A stretch of DNA of 64,000 nucleotides from Photobacterium chitinilyticum (GCF_004104355.1 NZ_RJLM01000015.1:1-64000), one strand, 5' to 3'; shown: positions 6,979 through 17,855, numbered from the stretch's first letter. The notes: generated by a model not told the origin, from the letters alone. Made by a program: numbers and translations.

Positions 6979-9900
6979 GTGTTTACTGTTTATCACTCCA
7001 ATCAACTGGATCTCCTCAAATCATTACTGGTTGAGTTGATCCGTCTAAACCCTCTTGATAATCCGTTTGAATCCGAGCAAATTTTGGTGCAAAGCCCTGG
7101 GATGTCGCAATGGCTGAAGATGGAGCTGGCGAAGTCATTCGGTGTGGCGGCCAACCTTGAATTTCCGCTGCCTGCAACCTACATCTGGAAAATGTTCACC
7201 CAGGTGTTGGATGATGTGCCGGAGCGCAGTGCATTCAACAAAGAGGCAATGACGTGGAAGTTGATGCAGGTATTACCGCAGCAGTTAGAAATCGCTGAGT
7301 TTGAACCATTAAAGCGTTATTTGGACAATGACCCTGATAACCTCAAAATTTATCAGTTGGCCGAGAAAATAGCAGATATCTTCGACCAATATTTGGTATA
7401 TCGCCCCGAGTGGATTCAGCAATGGGAAGCTGGTGAAACGGTCGCTGAATTAGGCGATGAACACCCTTGGCAGCCTATTTTATGGCAGGCGCTTTATGAT
7501 TACACGTTAGAGTTAGAGCAGTCGCCCTATCACCGTGCCAACCTTTATGAGCACTTCATCGAGACATTGGAAAACTACGCCAGTAGCGGAACATTTTCAG
7601 CTGAATTACCTAAGCGTTTGTTCGTATTCGGCATTTCTTCGTTGCCTCCACGTTATTTGGATGCGCTGGCGGCATTAGGTGAGCACATTGACGTCCACCT
7701 AATGTTTACTAACCCGTGTCGCTATTACTGGGGGGATATTCGTGACCGTAAACATTTGGCGCGCTTGGCGGCCAACCAACGAGTGATTTTACGCTCGCTG
7801 CAAGATAGCAGTGACGCTAGCGAATATATCGAACAGCTTAAGGATAGCGATGAAAGTCATTACGATGTCGACATGCACAACGATGTCGTGGGTAACAGCC
7901 TTCTTGCATCGATGGGCAAATTAGGCCGCGACAACATGTATTTGCTGTCTGAAATGCAGGTTAATGAAGTGGATGCAGGCTTTGTCGACATAGAACCTGA
8001 CACGCTACTGCATGCAATTCAGGCTGATATCTTGAATCTGGAAGATCGCCAGAACGATGAGGTCTTGGATTCCAGCTACCATAAGCTCCCGATCAGCGAT
8101 GATGATACGTCATTGTCGATCCATGCCTGCCACAGCCCAATGCGTGAGGTAGAAGTTCTGCATGACAAGTTGCTAGCGATGTTCGAGGCAGAAAAAGAGA
8201 AGGGTCTCAAGCCTCGAGATGTGATCGTGATGGTGGCTGATATCAATGCCTATAGCCCTGCGATCCAGGCCGTTTTCGGTAATGCGCCGGGTAACAGGTA
8301 TATACCGTTCTCTATTTCGGATCGAACCGCGGATCAGGAAAATCCGATCCTGTTGGCTTTCCTGCGTCTGCTGACCTTGCCTGAAAGTCGTTGCAATGCC
8401 TCTGAACTGCTGGAACTACTGGAAGTGCCGGCAGTGATGAACAAGTTTGATTTTGATAGCGATAGCTTCGAGAAAATCAAACGCTGGATTGAAGATGCCG
8501 GTGTTCGATGGGGCCTTGATGCGCAAACGGCGTGTCAGTTTGAACTGCCCAAGCAGGATCAGAATACCTGGCTGTTTGGTATCCAGCGCATGCTGCTGGG
8601 TTATGCCATGCCTCACAGTGCGGGCTTGTTCGATGGTATTTCTGCCTATGAACAAGTACAAGGCTTAGATGCGGAATTAGCTGGTCAATTGGCTGGATTC
8701 ATCGATTGTCTAATTGCATACCGTGAGCAATTGGCGCAACCGCAAACCGTGGCTGCCTGGACCGATATCCTTAATCAGCTGCTGGATGATTTCTTTTCGG
8801 TTGAGGTGGAAGGAGAGCTGGTTCTTAAATCGATCCGCGATAACCTACATCGTCTGCATGAACAGCTGGAAGATGCTGGCTATCAAACCTTAATCACCCC
8901 TACGGTTCTGACCCAGTATCTGCAAGACAAGCTGTCGGGTGAGCGAGTAAGCCAGCGTTTCCTTGCCGGTCAGGTTAACTTCTGTACCTTGATGCCGATG
9001 CGCTCGATCCCGTTTAAGGTTGTGTGTTTGTTGGGTATGAATGACGGTTCTTACCCGCGTAATATTGCCCCTGAAGGGTTTGATCTTATGAATGGCCGCA
9101 CTAAGCCGGGTGATCGCTCCCGTCGTGATGATGACCGCTATCTTTTCCTCGAGGCGATTCAATCGGCCCAAGAAGTTTTGTATATCAGCTATGTCGGGCG
9201 CTCGATTCAGGATAACGCCGAGAAAGTCCCATCAGTATTGGTCAGCGAGCTGGTGGAATATTGCCAGCAGGGCTATTGCATGGCCGGTGACGAAGCTCTG
9301 CCTGTTGATGAATCGGCTGTTCGTATCAAGCAGCACTTGATTTATCACAACCCGTTAGTGCCTTTTAGCCCGACTGCCTTTTGTGGCGCGAATGCCAGCT
9401 ATGCGGCTGAATGGCTGCCGGCTGCAGCTCGGGAAGGTGAGGCAAGCAATGAATTCCAGCTGACGGCACTAGATGCCGAGCCGTTGGAAGCGGGACAAAG
9501 CCTGATCTTAGAACTGGCTGAGCTGCAACGATTCTGGCGCTTGCCGGTACGCTACTTCTTTAACCGTCGTTTAAAAGTGTTCTTTGAACCGCCGATGGGG
9601 GTGATAGAAGATGATGAGCCATTTGTGCTAAATGGTCTGGAAAACTATTTGATGCGTGACGAGCTTTTGGCGCTATTGCTTGATGCGAAAGTGAATCATC
9701 GCAGTGAAGATGAGGTATTTGCATCGTTTGCTGCCGAACAGAAAGCGGCCGGTAACTTACCCGTGGCCGCCTTTGGCGAACTAGATCTCGAAGCAACGCG
9801 GGTGGAAGTCGTGTCGTTGGCCGATACGATTTTACCCTTAGTGAATCGCCCGCTTGATGATCATGAAGTGGATATCACTTTTCTCGTTGATGGCCATGAA

Positions 9901-10425
9901 GTCCGATTACAGGGCTGGCTGAAGCAACGCTATCAGTCCGGTCTGGTGCGCTACCGCAGTGGTAAGATTCGTGCCCAAGATCAGTTAACGAGCTGGTTTG
10001 ATCATTTGTGTCTGGCTGCCAGCGGCCGTGGTCAGCCGACACACTTGATCGGTACCGATAAGCATCTGGTATTACTGACGATCGACGCCGAACAGGCCTT
10101 GATTTATTTACAAGATGTCATTGAGTTGTATTACCACGGTTTGAACCAGCCGCTGCCTTATTTTCCGAAAACAGCCCAAGCAGGAATTCAGGCGTGTATC
10201 GGCCGTGACGGTAACTGGAAAGATGATGCAGAGACCATCGAAAAGTCATTGAAGAAAATGGCGGACTGCTTTAATGACGGATATTTGTTCCCGGGCGAGG
10301 GGGCCGACAGTTACATCGCCCGCGTTTGGCCACAGTGGAATGACGAACTGGCAGTTGAAGTATCACAGTTGGCTTCACGAGTATTACAGGCTGCGATCTT
10401 AAACAGTGAAACGGTAGAAGACTAG
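6979..10425 (+). CDS. recC: exodeoxyribonuclease V gamma chain (RecC)
   Basis: RecC is the Chi-recognition and scaffold subunit of the RecBCD helicase-nuclease that processes double-strand breaks. The 1148-residue protein begins VFTVYHSNQLDLLKSLL and continues with QSPGMSQWLKMELAKSFGV, typical of RecC. It contains the inactive helicase-like domains expected of the family (for example VVCLLGMNDGSYPR near residue 683) and a degenerate nuclease-like C-terminal part. GTG is the likely start; the preceding TTGTGAG is a poor Shine-Dalgarno. Length is close to the usual 1120-1150. recB follows after 326 nt. Confidence 0.96.
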   Translation: MFTVYHSNQLDLLKSLLVELIRLNPLDNPFESEQILVQSPGMSQWLKMELAKSFGVAANLEFPLPATYIWKMFTQVLDDVPERSAFNKEAMTWKLMQVLPQQLEIAEFEPLKRYLDNDPDNLKIYQLAEKIADIFDQYLVYRPEWIQQWEAGETVAELGDEHPWQPILWQALYDYTLELEQSPYHRANLYEHFIETLENYASSGTFSAELPKRLFVFGISSLPPRYLDALAALGEHIDVHLMFTNPCRYYWGDIRDRKHLARLAANQRVILRSLQDSSDASEYIEQLKDSDESHYDVDMHNDVVGNSLLASMGKLGRDNMYLLSEMQVNEVDAGFVDIEPDTLLHAIQADILNLEDRQNDEVLDSSYHKLPISDDDTSLSIHACHSPMREVEVLHDKLLAMFEAEKEKGLKPRDVIVMVADINAYSPAIQAVFGNAPGNRYIPFSISDRTADQENPILLAFLRLLTLPESRCNASELLELLEVPAVMNKFDFDSDSFEKIKRWIEDAGVRWGLDAQTACQFELPKQDQNTWLFGIQRMLLGYAMPHSAGLFDGISAYEQVQGLDAELAGQLAGFIDCLIAYREQLAQPQTVAAWTDILNQLLDDFFSVEVEGELVLKSIRDNLHRLHEQLEDAGYQTLITPTVLTQYLQDKLSGERVSQRFLAGQVNFCTLMPMRSIPFKVVCLLGMNDGSYPRNIAPEGFDLMNGRTKPGDRSRRDDDRYLFLEAIQSAQEVLYISYVGRSIQDNAEKVPSVLVSELVEYCQQGYCMAGDEALPVDESAVRIKQHLIYHNPLVPFSPTAFCGANASYAAEWLPAAAREGEASNEFQLTALDAEPLEAGQSLILELAELQRFWRLPVRYFFNRRLKVFFEPPMGVIEDDEPFVLNGLENYLMRDELLALLLDAKVNHRSEDEVFASFAAEQKAAGNLPVAAFGELDLEATRVEVVSLADTILPLVNRPLDDHEVDITFLVDGHEVRLQGWLKQRYQSGLVRYRSGKIRAQDQLTSWFDHLCLAASGRGQPTHLIGTDKHLVLLTIDAEQALIYLQDVIELYYHGLNQPLPYFPKTAQAGIQACIGRDGNWKDDAETIEKSLKKMADCFNDGYLFPGEGADSYIARVWPQWNDELAVEVSQLASRVLQAAILNSETVED

Positions 10426-10751
10426 TGGGAGTGGTTTAGGGAGGAGATGTAGTGTGGCCGCCAGCAAATCATTCTTATTTGTAGGGTGTCCGCTGTACGA
10501 CCACAGGTCCAGAGGTAGACCAAATTTCTGGCGCTGATACTAACTAAACCCCATAGGGTAAACCGTGAGTAAGTTCTCACATTAGTAGAATGAAATATGA
10601 TTCTACAAGTTAAAAAATCTTTATAAGTGATTGATCACATTGCTCATGTGATCTTTATCACTTAAGCAGAAGCGGGTGTTCACGGTATCGTAACCGTAGT
10701 GAACCCCTTCGTTGTTATTTTAATTTGCAACCAGACTCGGAAATACAATCA
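10426..10751. other. recC-recB spacer with inverted repeats, no gene
   Basis: I see no credible gene in this 326-bp spacer. It holds an extended imperfect inverted repeat at 10625-10663 whose core is GATCACAT (10633-10640) and ATGTGATC (10646-10653). A second pair of arms, GTTCAC and GTGAAC, lies at about 10679-10704. A CRP-like half-symmetric site overlaps the first repeat. The spacer probably carries a recB promoter. Confidence 0.5.
10647..10662. promoter_or_regulatory. possible CRP/FNR-family binding site upstream of recB
   Basis: TGTGATCTTTATCACT matches TGTGA-N6-TCACA in nine of ten consensus positions. It is about 90 bp upstream of the chosen recB start. Regulation of recB by CRP is not something I know to be established, so this is a sequence match only. 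Confidence 0.35.
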
Positions 10752-13700
10752 ATGGATCATTCACATGCAGCCACGAAGCTGCAGCCTATGACTTTTCCTC
10801 TGCACGGGGCGCGTTTAATCGAAGCTTCTGCGGGGACGGGGAAAACCTTCACCATTGCGAGTTTATATTTACGTTTGTTATTGGGGCACGGCAGTGCTGA
10901 AACTCGTCATGCGTCAGAACTGACCGTCGATAAAATACTGGTTGTAACTTTTACCGAAGCGGCCACTGCGGAACTGAGGGATCGTATTCGGGCGCGAATT
11001 CATGATGCCCGCTTGGCGTTTAGTCGTGGCGTCAGCCATGATCCGGTTATCCAGCCGTTGCTAGAGGAAATTAGCGATCATAAAACGGCGGCGAGTATTT
11101 TGCTGCAAGCCGAACGCCAGATGGATGAAGCCGCCATCTATACCATCCACGGTTTTTGTCAGCGGATGCTGACGCAAAATGCCTTCGAATCCGGCAGCCG
11201 TTTCAATAATGAATTTGTGACCGATGAGAGCCAGCTCAAAAGCTTGGTGGCGGCGGACTATTGGCGTCGTAATTTCTATCATCTGCCGCATGCACTGGCG
11301 AGCGAAGTGCGTAATGTGTGGTCTTCACCGGCAGCATTGCTGAAAGACATTGGCGGCAGCTTAACCGGGGCCCCCGTAAAGCTCAGTGTCGAGGCCATGA
11401 GTGACTCGCTGGCCGAGTTGCACCAGCAGAATATGCAGCGTATTGATGACGTCAAAGCACGATGGCGTGACAGTGAAGCCGATCTTGAGGCACTGATTGC
11501 CAATTCCGGTGTTAACAAACGCAGCTATACCAAAAAGAGCCTGCCGACCTGGCTGGCCCAGGTGAGTCAGTGGGCCGCAGTGCCTACAGTCAGTTATGAC
11601 TTGCCCGATAAACTGGATCGCTTTCACCAGCAGACATTGATTGAAAAAACGGCCAAGGGCGAAGTACCCGAGCATGCGGTGTTTGTTGCGATTGCTGATT
11701 TGCTGGATAACCCGGTCAACTTGCATGATCCGCTAATGGCCCATGCCATTGAGCAATGCCGAGATTTACTGGCCAAGGCCAAAGATCGTAAAGGCTGGTT
11801 ATCGTTTGATGATTTACTGACCCAGCTTTCTGCGGCGATCGACAATGATCAAGATGATCTGCTGGCAGAGCGCATTCGCAGCCAGTACCCGGTGGCGATG
11901 ATCGATGAATTTCAAGATACCGATCCGCTGCAATACAGTATCTTCAGTAATATTTACACTAGCCAGCCAGAGTGTGGCCTGTTTATGATCGGGGATCCGA
12001 AGCAGGCTATTTATGCATTCCGTGGGGCGGATATCTTCACCTATATTCAGGCCCGCCGTCAGGTACTTGATCATTACACGCTAGATACCAACTGGCGCTC
12101 GACTGCCGATATGATCGTCTCGGTCAATACTGTGTTTGAGCTGCCTGACAGTCCGTTTATTTATGATCAGGACATTCAGTTTCTGTCGGTTAACCATAGC
12201 CCGAAAGCGCCTGATCGCAGCTGGTGGCTAGACAACCAGCCCCAGCATGCCCTGACGTTCTGGCATCAGGACAGTGTGGACGGTAAGCCTGTGACCAAAG
12301 GCTGTTACCAGCAGACGATGGCGGAAGCGACAGCGGCACAAATCCAGAACGTTTTGACCCAGTCGGAGCAAGGTAACGCATTTTTCCAAGATAAAGACCA
12401 CAAGACGTCGATTCAGGCCGGCGATATCGCGGTGCTGGTTCGTACCGGTAACGAGGGCAAGCTCGTCCGTAAGGCATTATCCGAGCAAGGCATCGCCAGT
12501 GTGTATCTGTCTAACCGCGATAGCGTGTTTTCAACCGCAGAAGCGGCAGATATTCAGCGTTTGTTACAAGCGGTACTGACGCCTGAAGATGAACGTGCGC
12601 TGCGAGCAGCATTGGCATCGAGCCTGTTTGCGTTGACCGCCGTTGAGCTAGATAAGCTCAATAATGATGAAAATGAGTGGGAAATTGCGGTAAATAGCTT
12701 CAAAGAGTATCGCAGGCAGTGGCTCACCCGAGGTGTGATGCCGATGCTGCGAAGCGTGATGGCAAAGTGCAAAATCGCAGAGCGTTTATTGGCCGAAGAG
12801 GGCGGGGAGCGACGCCTGACCGATTTGCTGCACATTGGTGAGTTGCTGCAGGAGGCGAGCCAGACTTTAGACAGTGATTACGGTTTATTGCGCTGGCTGG
12901 CTGAACATGTAGCAGAGCCCAACGGCAATGCCGAAGATCAGGTTTTGCGCCTGGAGTCAGAGCGTAATCTGGTGCAAATCGTCACCATCCACAAATCAAA
13001 AGGCCTTGAATACGATTTGGTCTTTATGCCGTTTGTCTGTAGCTATCGCGAAGTCGATAGCAAAGGCGAGGTGAAGTACCACGATGAGCTGGCTAATCTC
13101 ACTGTGCTGGATATCTCCAAGCAGGCAGACTCGATTGAAAAGGCCGATAAAGAACGCTTGGCGGAAGATTTACGTCTTATCTACGTGGCACTGACGCGTG
13201 CGGTTTATGGCTGTTACGTCGGGATGGCACCGATCCGTAACGGGCGCAGTACCAAAGAGCCGACGGGCTTGCACCACTCTGCGATGGGACACCTGGTACA
13301 AAATGGTCAGGAGGGCGGTATTGCTGCCTTAGAGCTTGCGTTAGCCAGGCTGGCAGAAAGCCAGCCGTCGATAACGATAGCCGAGCCGCCAGTACTGCCT
13401 GAGACCAAATGGCAGCAGGCTGAACAAGAAGAGCTTTCGCTCGCCCCTAGCCAGTTCACGATCAGTATTGAGCGTAACTGGTGGATGACCAGTTATTCCA
13501 GTCTGGTTAAGCAAGGCCATCAGTCTCATCATGACAGCAGTTTGGATTTGCCGGGTTTTGATATTGAGTCGGCTGCGGAAACCGTGCAGGACGGCGAGGA
13601 ACTCGTTGCTGAGCTCGAACCTGAATACTCTATTTATACCTTCCCGCGTGGTGCTCGCCCGGGTACGTTCCTGCATACCGTATTCGAAGAGATCGAATTT

Positions 13701-14354
13701 ACCGCGCCGGTTGATAGCCTCGAGACAGTGGCAACGCTGACCGACCTGTTGCAAAAAGAAAACTATGATCTGGTGTGGCTGCCGGTATTGCAGCAATTGA
13801 TTCATGATGTGCTCAATAGTTCGTTAGACGACAAGGGGATGAAGCTGGTAGATAAAACCTCTTCCCAGCGTCTGACTGAAATGGAGTTTTTGTTGCCGAT
13901 TGAATTACTATCGTCAGCGATGCTGAACAAGGTGATTGCCAAGCATGACAGCGTGTCGGCAAAAGCCGGTGAGCTTGGTTTTGCAACGGTTAGCGGTATG
14001 CTCAAGGGCTTCATCGATCTGGTGTTTGAGCATGAGGGGAAATACTACGTACTCGACTGGAAGTCTAACCATTTAGGTGACGACCCCGGTGTATATCGTG
14101 GTGACAAGCTAATAGAGGCAATGCGCGATCACCGCTACGATTTGCAGTACCAAATCTATGCCCTTGCACTGCAACGCTTCCTGCGCAGCCGGATCCCTGG
14201 CTATGACTACGAGACCCACTTTGGCGGGGTGTATTACTTGTTCCTGCGCGGAATGGAGGCCGGCAGTGACAGCGGTATTTTCCATGCTCGTCCGACAGAA
14301 GCGCTACTGGCTGAACTAGACCAATTAATTGATGGAGAGCAGATTGATGCTTAA
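10752..14354 (+). CDS. recB: exodeoxyribonuclease V beta chain (RecB)
   Basis: RecB is the 3'-5' helicase and the only nuclease of RecBCD. With ATG 10752 as start the protein has 1200 residues. Walker A EASAGTGKT lies near residue 24, the UvrD-type DEFQDTDPLQY near residue 385, and the helicase motif TIHKSKGLEYDLVFMPF near residue 745. The C-terminal nuclease domain carries YVLDWKSNHLG near residue 1100, with the catalytic Asp and Lys. A TTG at 10725 would add nine residues, but it has no Shine-Dalgarno. The gene overlaps recD by 8 nt. No ptrA lies between recC and recB, unlike E. coli. Confidence 0.96.
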   Translation: MDHSHAATKLQPMTFPLHGARLIEASAGTGKTFTIASLYLRLLLGHGSAETRHASELTVDKILVVTFTEAATAELRDRIRARIHDARLAFSRGVSHDPVIQPLLEEISDHKTAASILLQAERQMDEAAIYTIHGFCQRMLTQNAFESGSRFNNEFVTDESQLKSLVAADYWRRNFYHLPHALASEVRNVWSSPAALLKDIGGSLTGAPVKLSVEAMSDSLAELHQQNMQRIDDVKARWRDSEADLEALIANSGVNKRSYTKKSLPTWLAQVSQWAAVPTVSYDLPDKLDRFHQQTLIEKTAKGEVPEHAVFVAIADLLDNPVNLHDPLMAHAIEQCRDLLAKAKDRKGWLSFDDLLTQLSAAIDNDQDDLLAERIRSQYPVAMIDEFQDTDPLQYSIFSNIYTSQPECGLFMIGDPKQAIYAFRGADIFTYIQARRQVLDHYTLDTNWRSTADMIVSVNTVFELPDSPFIYDQDIQFLSVNHSPKAPDRSWWLDNQPQHALTFWHQDSVDGKPVTKGCYQQTMAEATAAQIQNVLTQSEQGNAFFQDKDHKTSIQAGDIAVLVRTGNEGKLVRKALSEQGIASVYLSNRDSVFSTAEAADIQRLLQAVLTPEDERALRAALASSLFALTAVELDKLNNDENEWEIAVNSFKEYRRQWLTRGVMPMLRSVMAKCKIAERLLAEEGGERRLTDLLHIGELLQEASQTLDSDYGLLRWLAEHVAEPNGNAEDQVLRLESERNLVQIVTIHKSKGLEYDLVFMPFVCSYREVDSKGEVKYHDELANLTVLDISKQADSIEKADKERLAEDLRLIYVALTRAVYGCYVGMAPIRNGRSTKEPTGLHHSAMGHLVQNGQEGGIAALELALARLAESQPSITIAEPPVLPETKWQQAEQEELSLAPSQFTISIERNWWMTSYSSLVKQGHQSHHDSSLDLPGFDIESAAETVQDGEELVAELEPEYSIYTFPRGARPGTFLHTVFEEIEFTAPVDSLETVATLTDLLQKENYDLVWLPVLQQLIHDVLNSSLDDKGMKLVDKTSSQRLTEMEFLLPIELLSSAMLNKVIAKHDSVSAKAGELGFATVSGMLKGFIDLVFEHEGKYYVLDWKSNHLGDDPGVYRGDKLIEAMRDHRYDLQYQIYALALQRFLRSRIPGYDYETHFGGVYYLFLRGMEAGSDSGIFHARPTEALLAELDQLIDGEQIDA

Positions 14355-16461
14355 GCGTTTACAGGACCTAACCAAGCAGGGTGTGCTGCGCCAGTTAGAT
14401 TATCAATTTGCCAAATTTGTGGCTCTGCGTAGTCCTGATTCTCACTCGTCGCTGGTGGCCTTGGTCGCGGCGTTGGTGAGCCATGAACTGGGTAAAGGGC
14501 ATGTCTGCCTGATGCTTAACAAAATATCAGCCCAGTCCTTGTTCGGTTTGCCTAGCCGAGTGTCAGTCGCTTTGTTGGATGGCCTGCCAGAGCCGGAACA
14601 ATGGACGGCGGAATTGAACGGATTACCGATTGTCTCGAATATCGAACAAGGTGATCAGCAGGCAACGCCGCTGGTCTTGGACGGCGGCCGGTTATACCTG
14701 CACCGTTATTGGCATTTCGAGCAGCTAGTTGCCAGCAAGCTCCATCATACGGCGCAGCCGGTTGAACCTGCAGCCATTATGCCGTCAGTGCTGAACGAAC
14801 TCTTTCCGCGTACTTATACCTATTTGTACCAGGCGCTGCAACAACTCAAAAAGGCCGACTCCGGCCAAGCTAGCCCAAATGAGATGAACACTGCTGAAAT
14901 CCGACGAAAAGAAGTGTGCGATAAGCTGGATGTTGTCCGAGCCGAGTTGCTCAACTGGGACGAGATTGATGCCATACTGATTGCAGCCACTAAAGCGGAA
15001 GAGCTGTCAGCGCTGGATGGACTCGTTCCTCAGGCGGCTTGCCTTAACTGGCAGAAGGTGGCGGCAGCAATGGCCATTACCCGTCAGTTTGCGGTTATAT
15101 CTGGCGGACCAGGTACTGGTAAAACGACAACGGTGGCCAAATTACTCGCGGCGCTTGTGATGCAGGCAGATCATGGTAGTACGGGGGAGGAGGTGGCTAC
15201 GCCGACCATAAAGCTGGTGGCTCCGACGGGGAAAGCGGCGGCGCGTCTGACGGAATCCATTGGTATGGCGGTGCAATCACTGCCCGTTGATCCCGAGGTA
15301 CGAAAGCGTATTCCGACCCAGTCTAGCACCATTCACCGTTTGTTAGGTTCGGTGCCGAATCAGGTCGACTTCCGCCATCATCATGATAACCCCCTTCACC
15401 TCGATGTGCTGGTGGTCGATGAGGCCTCGATGGTCGATTTACCGATGATGGCCCGCTTGCTCGATGCCATGCCTCCCCATGCCAAGTTGATCCTGTTGGG
15501 TGACCGCGACCAGTTGGCTTCGGTAGAAGCTGGCGCGGTATTGGGTGATATTTGTGCCTTTTCCAGTCAGGGCTACAGCCGACAACAGGAACAATTACTG
15601 AGTCAGCTGACGGGGTTTGATCTCGCGGGCAGTCACCTTACAGGGATTGATGGAGCGAGGGCCGTTAGTCCGGTGGCTGACAGTCTGTGCATGCTGCAGA
15701 AGAGCTATCGTTTCCACGCTGAGTCGGGTATTGGTAAGCTGGCCAAGGCGATTAATAATGGTAACCCGTACCATGTCGAGAAAGTTTGCCAACATGGCTT
15801 CAAAGATATCAATCATTACTCCCTTAGCGCCGAAAGCTACCAGACCATGATTAATATGACGGTGAACTTTTATCGTGACTATTTTGATGCGATCGAGCTG
15901 GGAAAAGAGCCGAAAGAGGTACTGAAGGCCTTTTCTGCCGTGCGCTTATTGTGTGCATTGCGAGAGGGGGACTTTGGGGTGGTTGGCTTAAACCACCGTA
16001 TTGAACGTGAGCTGGTTCGGATCGGGAAGGTGGGCCAAGCTGACGAAACCTGGTATGAAGGACGGCCGATAATGATCACCCGCAACGATCATGGTTTAGG
16101 TTTGTATAACGGTGATATCGGTATTGCGATGATCGATAAAAAGGTTAATCCTGAAAATCCGCATTTACGGGTATTCTTTGAAATGCCTGACGGTTCGATC
16201 CGTAGCGTGTTGCCTAGCCGTTTGCCTGAGCATGAAACGGTGTACGCCATGACTATTCACAAATCGCAAGGTTCGGAGTTTGCAGACACCTTGATGGTAC
16301 TGCCGTCTGAGTTTAGCCCGATACTGACCCGCGAGCTGATCTATACCGGTGTTACCCGGGCGAAGGAGAAACTTTATCTGTTTGCACTGCAAGACGTGAT
16401 CAACCGGTCTGTGCGCTTGCGAACGGAACGCGCCAGTGGCTTGGCTTGCTTGTTAGGTTAA
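14347..16461 (+). CDS. recD: exodeoxyribonuclease V alpha chain (RecD)
   Basis: RecD is the 5'-3' helicase of RecBCD. The 704-residue protein begins MLKRLQDLTKQGVLRQLD. It has Walker A GGPGTGKTTTVAKLL near residue 252, Walker B VVDEASMVD near 355, and the superfamily-1B motif MTIHKSQGSEF near 636. The frame is open to 14329, but ATG 14347 has GGAG nine bases upstream and overlaps the recB stop by 8 nt, indicating translational coupling. A central insertion (about residues 410-450, SSQGYSRQQEQLLSQLTGFD) is of the kind seen in RecD proteins. Confidence 0.96.
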   Translation: MLKRLQDLTKQGVLRQLDYQFAKFVALRSPDSHSSLVALVAALVSHELGKGHVCLMLNKISAQSLFGLPSRVSVALLDGLPEPEQWTAELNGLPIVSNIEQGDQQATPLVLDGGRLYLHRYWHFEQLVASKLHHTAQPVEPAAIMPSVLNELFPRTYTYLYQALQQLKKADSGQASPNEMNTAEIRRKEVCDKLDVVRAELLNWDEIDAILIAATKAEELSALDGLVPQAACLNWQKVAAAMAITRQFAVISGGPGTGKTTTVAKLLAALVMQADHGSTGEEVATPTIKLVAPTGKAAARLTESIGMAVQSLPVDPEVRKRIPTQSSTIHRLLGSVPNQVDFRHHHDNPLHLDVLVVDEASMVDLPMMARLLDAMPPHAKLILLGDRDQLASVEAGAVLGDICAFSSQGYSRQQEQLLSQLTGFDLAGSHLTGIDGARAVSPVADSLCMLQKSYRFHAESGIGKLAKAINNGNPYHVEKVCQHGFKDINHYSLSAESYQTMINMTVNFYRDYFDAIELGKEPKEVLKAFSAVRLLCALREGDFGVVGLNHRIERELVRIGKVGQADETWYEGRPIMITRNDHGLGLYNGDIGIAMIDKKVNPENPHLRVFFEMPDGSIRSVLPSRLPEHETVYAMTIHKSQGSEFADTLMVLPSEFSPILTRELIYTGVTRAKEKLYLFALQDVINRSVRLRTERASGLACLLG

Positions 16462-16485
16462 TTGTTTTATCCGGATAGTACTGGG

Positions 16486-16513
16486 AAAGAGTCAGCGGCT
16501 GCTGACTCTTTTT
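16486..16513. terminator. bidirectional terminator between recD and argA
   Basis: A perfect 11-bp stem, AAAGAGTCAGC and GCTGACTCTTT with loop GGCT, is flanked by A on the left and T on the right. It can terminate the convergent recD and argA transcripts. Confidence 0.92.
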
Positions 16514-16529
16514 GTCGGGAAGGGGAGCG

Positions 16530-17855
16530 TTATATATCGAGTACGAGAATTTTCGAGCGGCGCTGAAAGTTGTACAGGGCTTTTTTGGCCATCGGTAGCT
16601 GTTCGACGCTAGATTCGTAGAACCCCTGCTCACGGAACCAGTGTAGGCTGCGGGTCGTCAGCACGAAGATATGCTTCAGCCCTTGCTCTTTGGCTTGCTG
16701 GCGCAGCCTGTTCAGTAGCAGGGCGCCCCGATCACCATCACGGTAGTCGGGGTGGATCGCGACACAGGCCATTTCGGCCATTTTTTCCTCGACAAAAGGA
16801 TACAAGGCTGCGCAGCCGATGATCAGGCTATCACGTTCGATGATGGTAAATTGCTCGATCTCCTGCTCGAGTTGCTCCCGAGAACGACGCACTAGAATGC
16901 CATCATGCTCCAGCGGGCGAATAAGCTCCAGGATCCCGCCGATGTCATCAATGCCTGCTCGGTGGACCTTTTCTGCGCTGGCCATGACGATTTGCGTACC
17001 GATACCGTCAAAGGAAAAGAGCTCCTGGATCAGGGCTCCGTCTTCTTTGTAACTGATCAGATGGCTGCGTGGCACACCTGCTCGGCAGGCGCTAATGGCA
17101 CCACGGAGAAAACGGCCGGTACCGCTGTCATCGGCATTGCGGTCGATCAGTTGTTGCAGGGCATGCTCGGCTTCGTTGGGTAACATTTCAGAGGCAACGG
17201 AACCGTCCTCTTCGATCACTCCTTGCTCAGAGCAAAAGCCAATCAGCTTATCGGCTTTCAATTTTATCGCCAGTTGAGTGGCGACTTCTTCCGAGGTGAG
17301 GTTGAAGCACTCCCCGGTGACAGAACTGGCTACCGGCCCGAGTAATACTATGGCCTGTTGATCCAGCTGACGGTGGATACCTTCGATATCAATGCGACGG
17401 ATCCGGCCGCTGTGGTGGTAGTCTACGCCGTCATCGATACCGAGTGGCTGGGCGATAATAAAGTTTCCGCTGACTACATTGATCTGCGACCCTGCCATCG
17501 GGGTATTGTTGAGTCCCATGGAAAAACGGGCGGTGATGTCGAGCTGTAACTGGCCAGCTGCCTGTTTCACCAGTTCAAGCGTGCGCTCATCGGTTATCCG
17601 AACCCCTTTATGGTAAGGGCTCGAGTCCCCCTGAGATTCGAGTCGCTGGGAGATCTGCGGCCGGGCGCCATAGACCACGACAATACGCAGGCCGAGGCTG
17701 TTTAACAAAGCGATATCGTTGACGATATGGGAAAAATTTTGGTGGGCAATGGCTTCACCACCCAGCATTATAACAGTCGTTTTGCCGCTATGGGCATTCA
17801 TATAAGGCGCGGATTGACGAAATCCTTTGACCAGATCTGTACTTCTTAGCTTCAC
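16530..17855 (-). CDS. argA: amino-acid N-acetyltransferase (N-acetylglutamate synthase)
   Basis: ArgA makes N-acetylglutamate from glutamate and acetyl-CoA, the first step of arginine synthesis, and is normally feedback inhibited by arginine. The 441-residue protein has the amino-acid-kinase-like domain ([43 protein letters not shown]) over residues 25-270. A C-terminal GNAT domain ([37 protein letters not shown]) covers about 300-440. The start ATG is preceded by a weak GCATCGCAGTG region. The AT-rich DNA upstream (about 17880-17960) is where ArgR boxes would be expected, but I could not define convincing ones. Confidence 0.96.
   Translation of the reverse strand: MKLRSTDLVKGFRQSAPYMNAHSGKTTVIMLGGEAIAHQNFSHIVNDIALLNSLGLRIVVVYGARPQISQRLESQGDSSPYHKGVRITDERTLELVKQAAGQLQLDITARFSMGLNNTPMAGSQINVVSGNFIIAQPLGIDDGVDYHHSGRIRRIDIEGIHRQLDQQAIVLLGPVASSVTGECFNLTSEEVATQLAIKLKADKLIGFCSEQGVIEEDGSVASEMLPNEAEHALQQLIDRNADDSGTGRFLRGAISACRAGVPRSHLISYKEDGALIQELFSFDGIGTQIVMASAEKVHRAGIDDIGGILELIRPLEHDGILVRRSREQLEQEIEQFTIIERDSLIIGCAALYPFVEEKMAEMACVAIHPDYRDGDRGALLLNRLRQQAKEQGLKHIFVLTTRSLHWFREQGFYESSVEQLPMAKKALYNFQRRSKILVLDI

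Noticed and set aside
10426-10751. Search for a ptrA remnant between recC and recB
   Set aside because: No protease-like sequence is present; absence of ptrA here is normal outside enteric bacteria.
16400-16633. A minus-strand frame extending beyond the argA C-terminus across the terminator
   Set aside because: It is out of frame with argA, crosses a strong terminator and has no family features.
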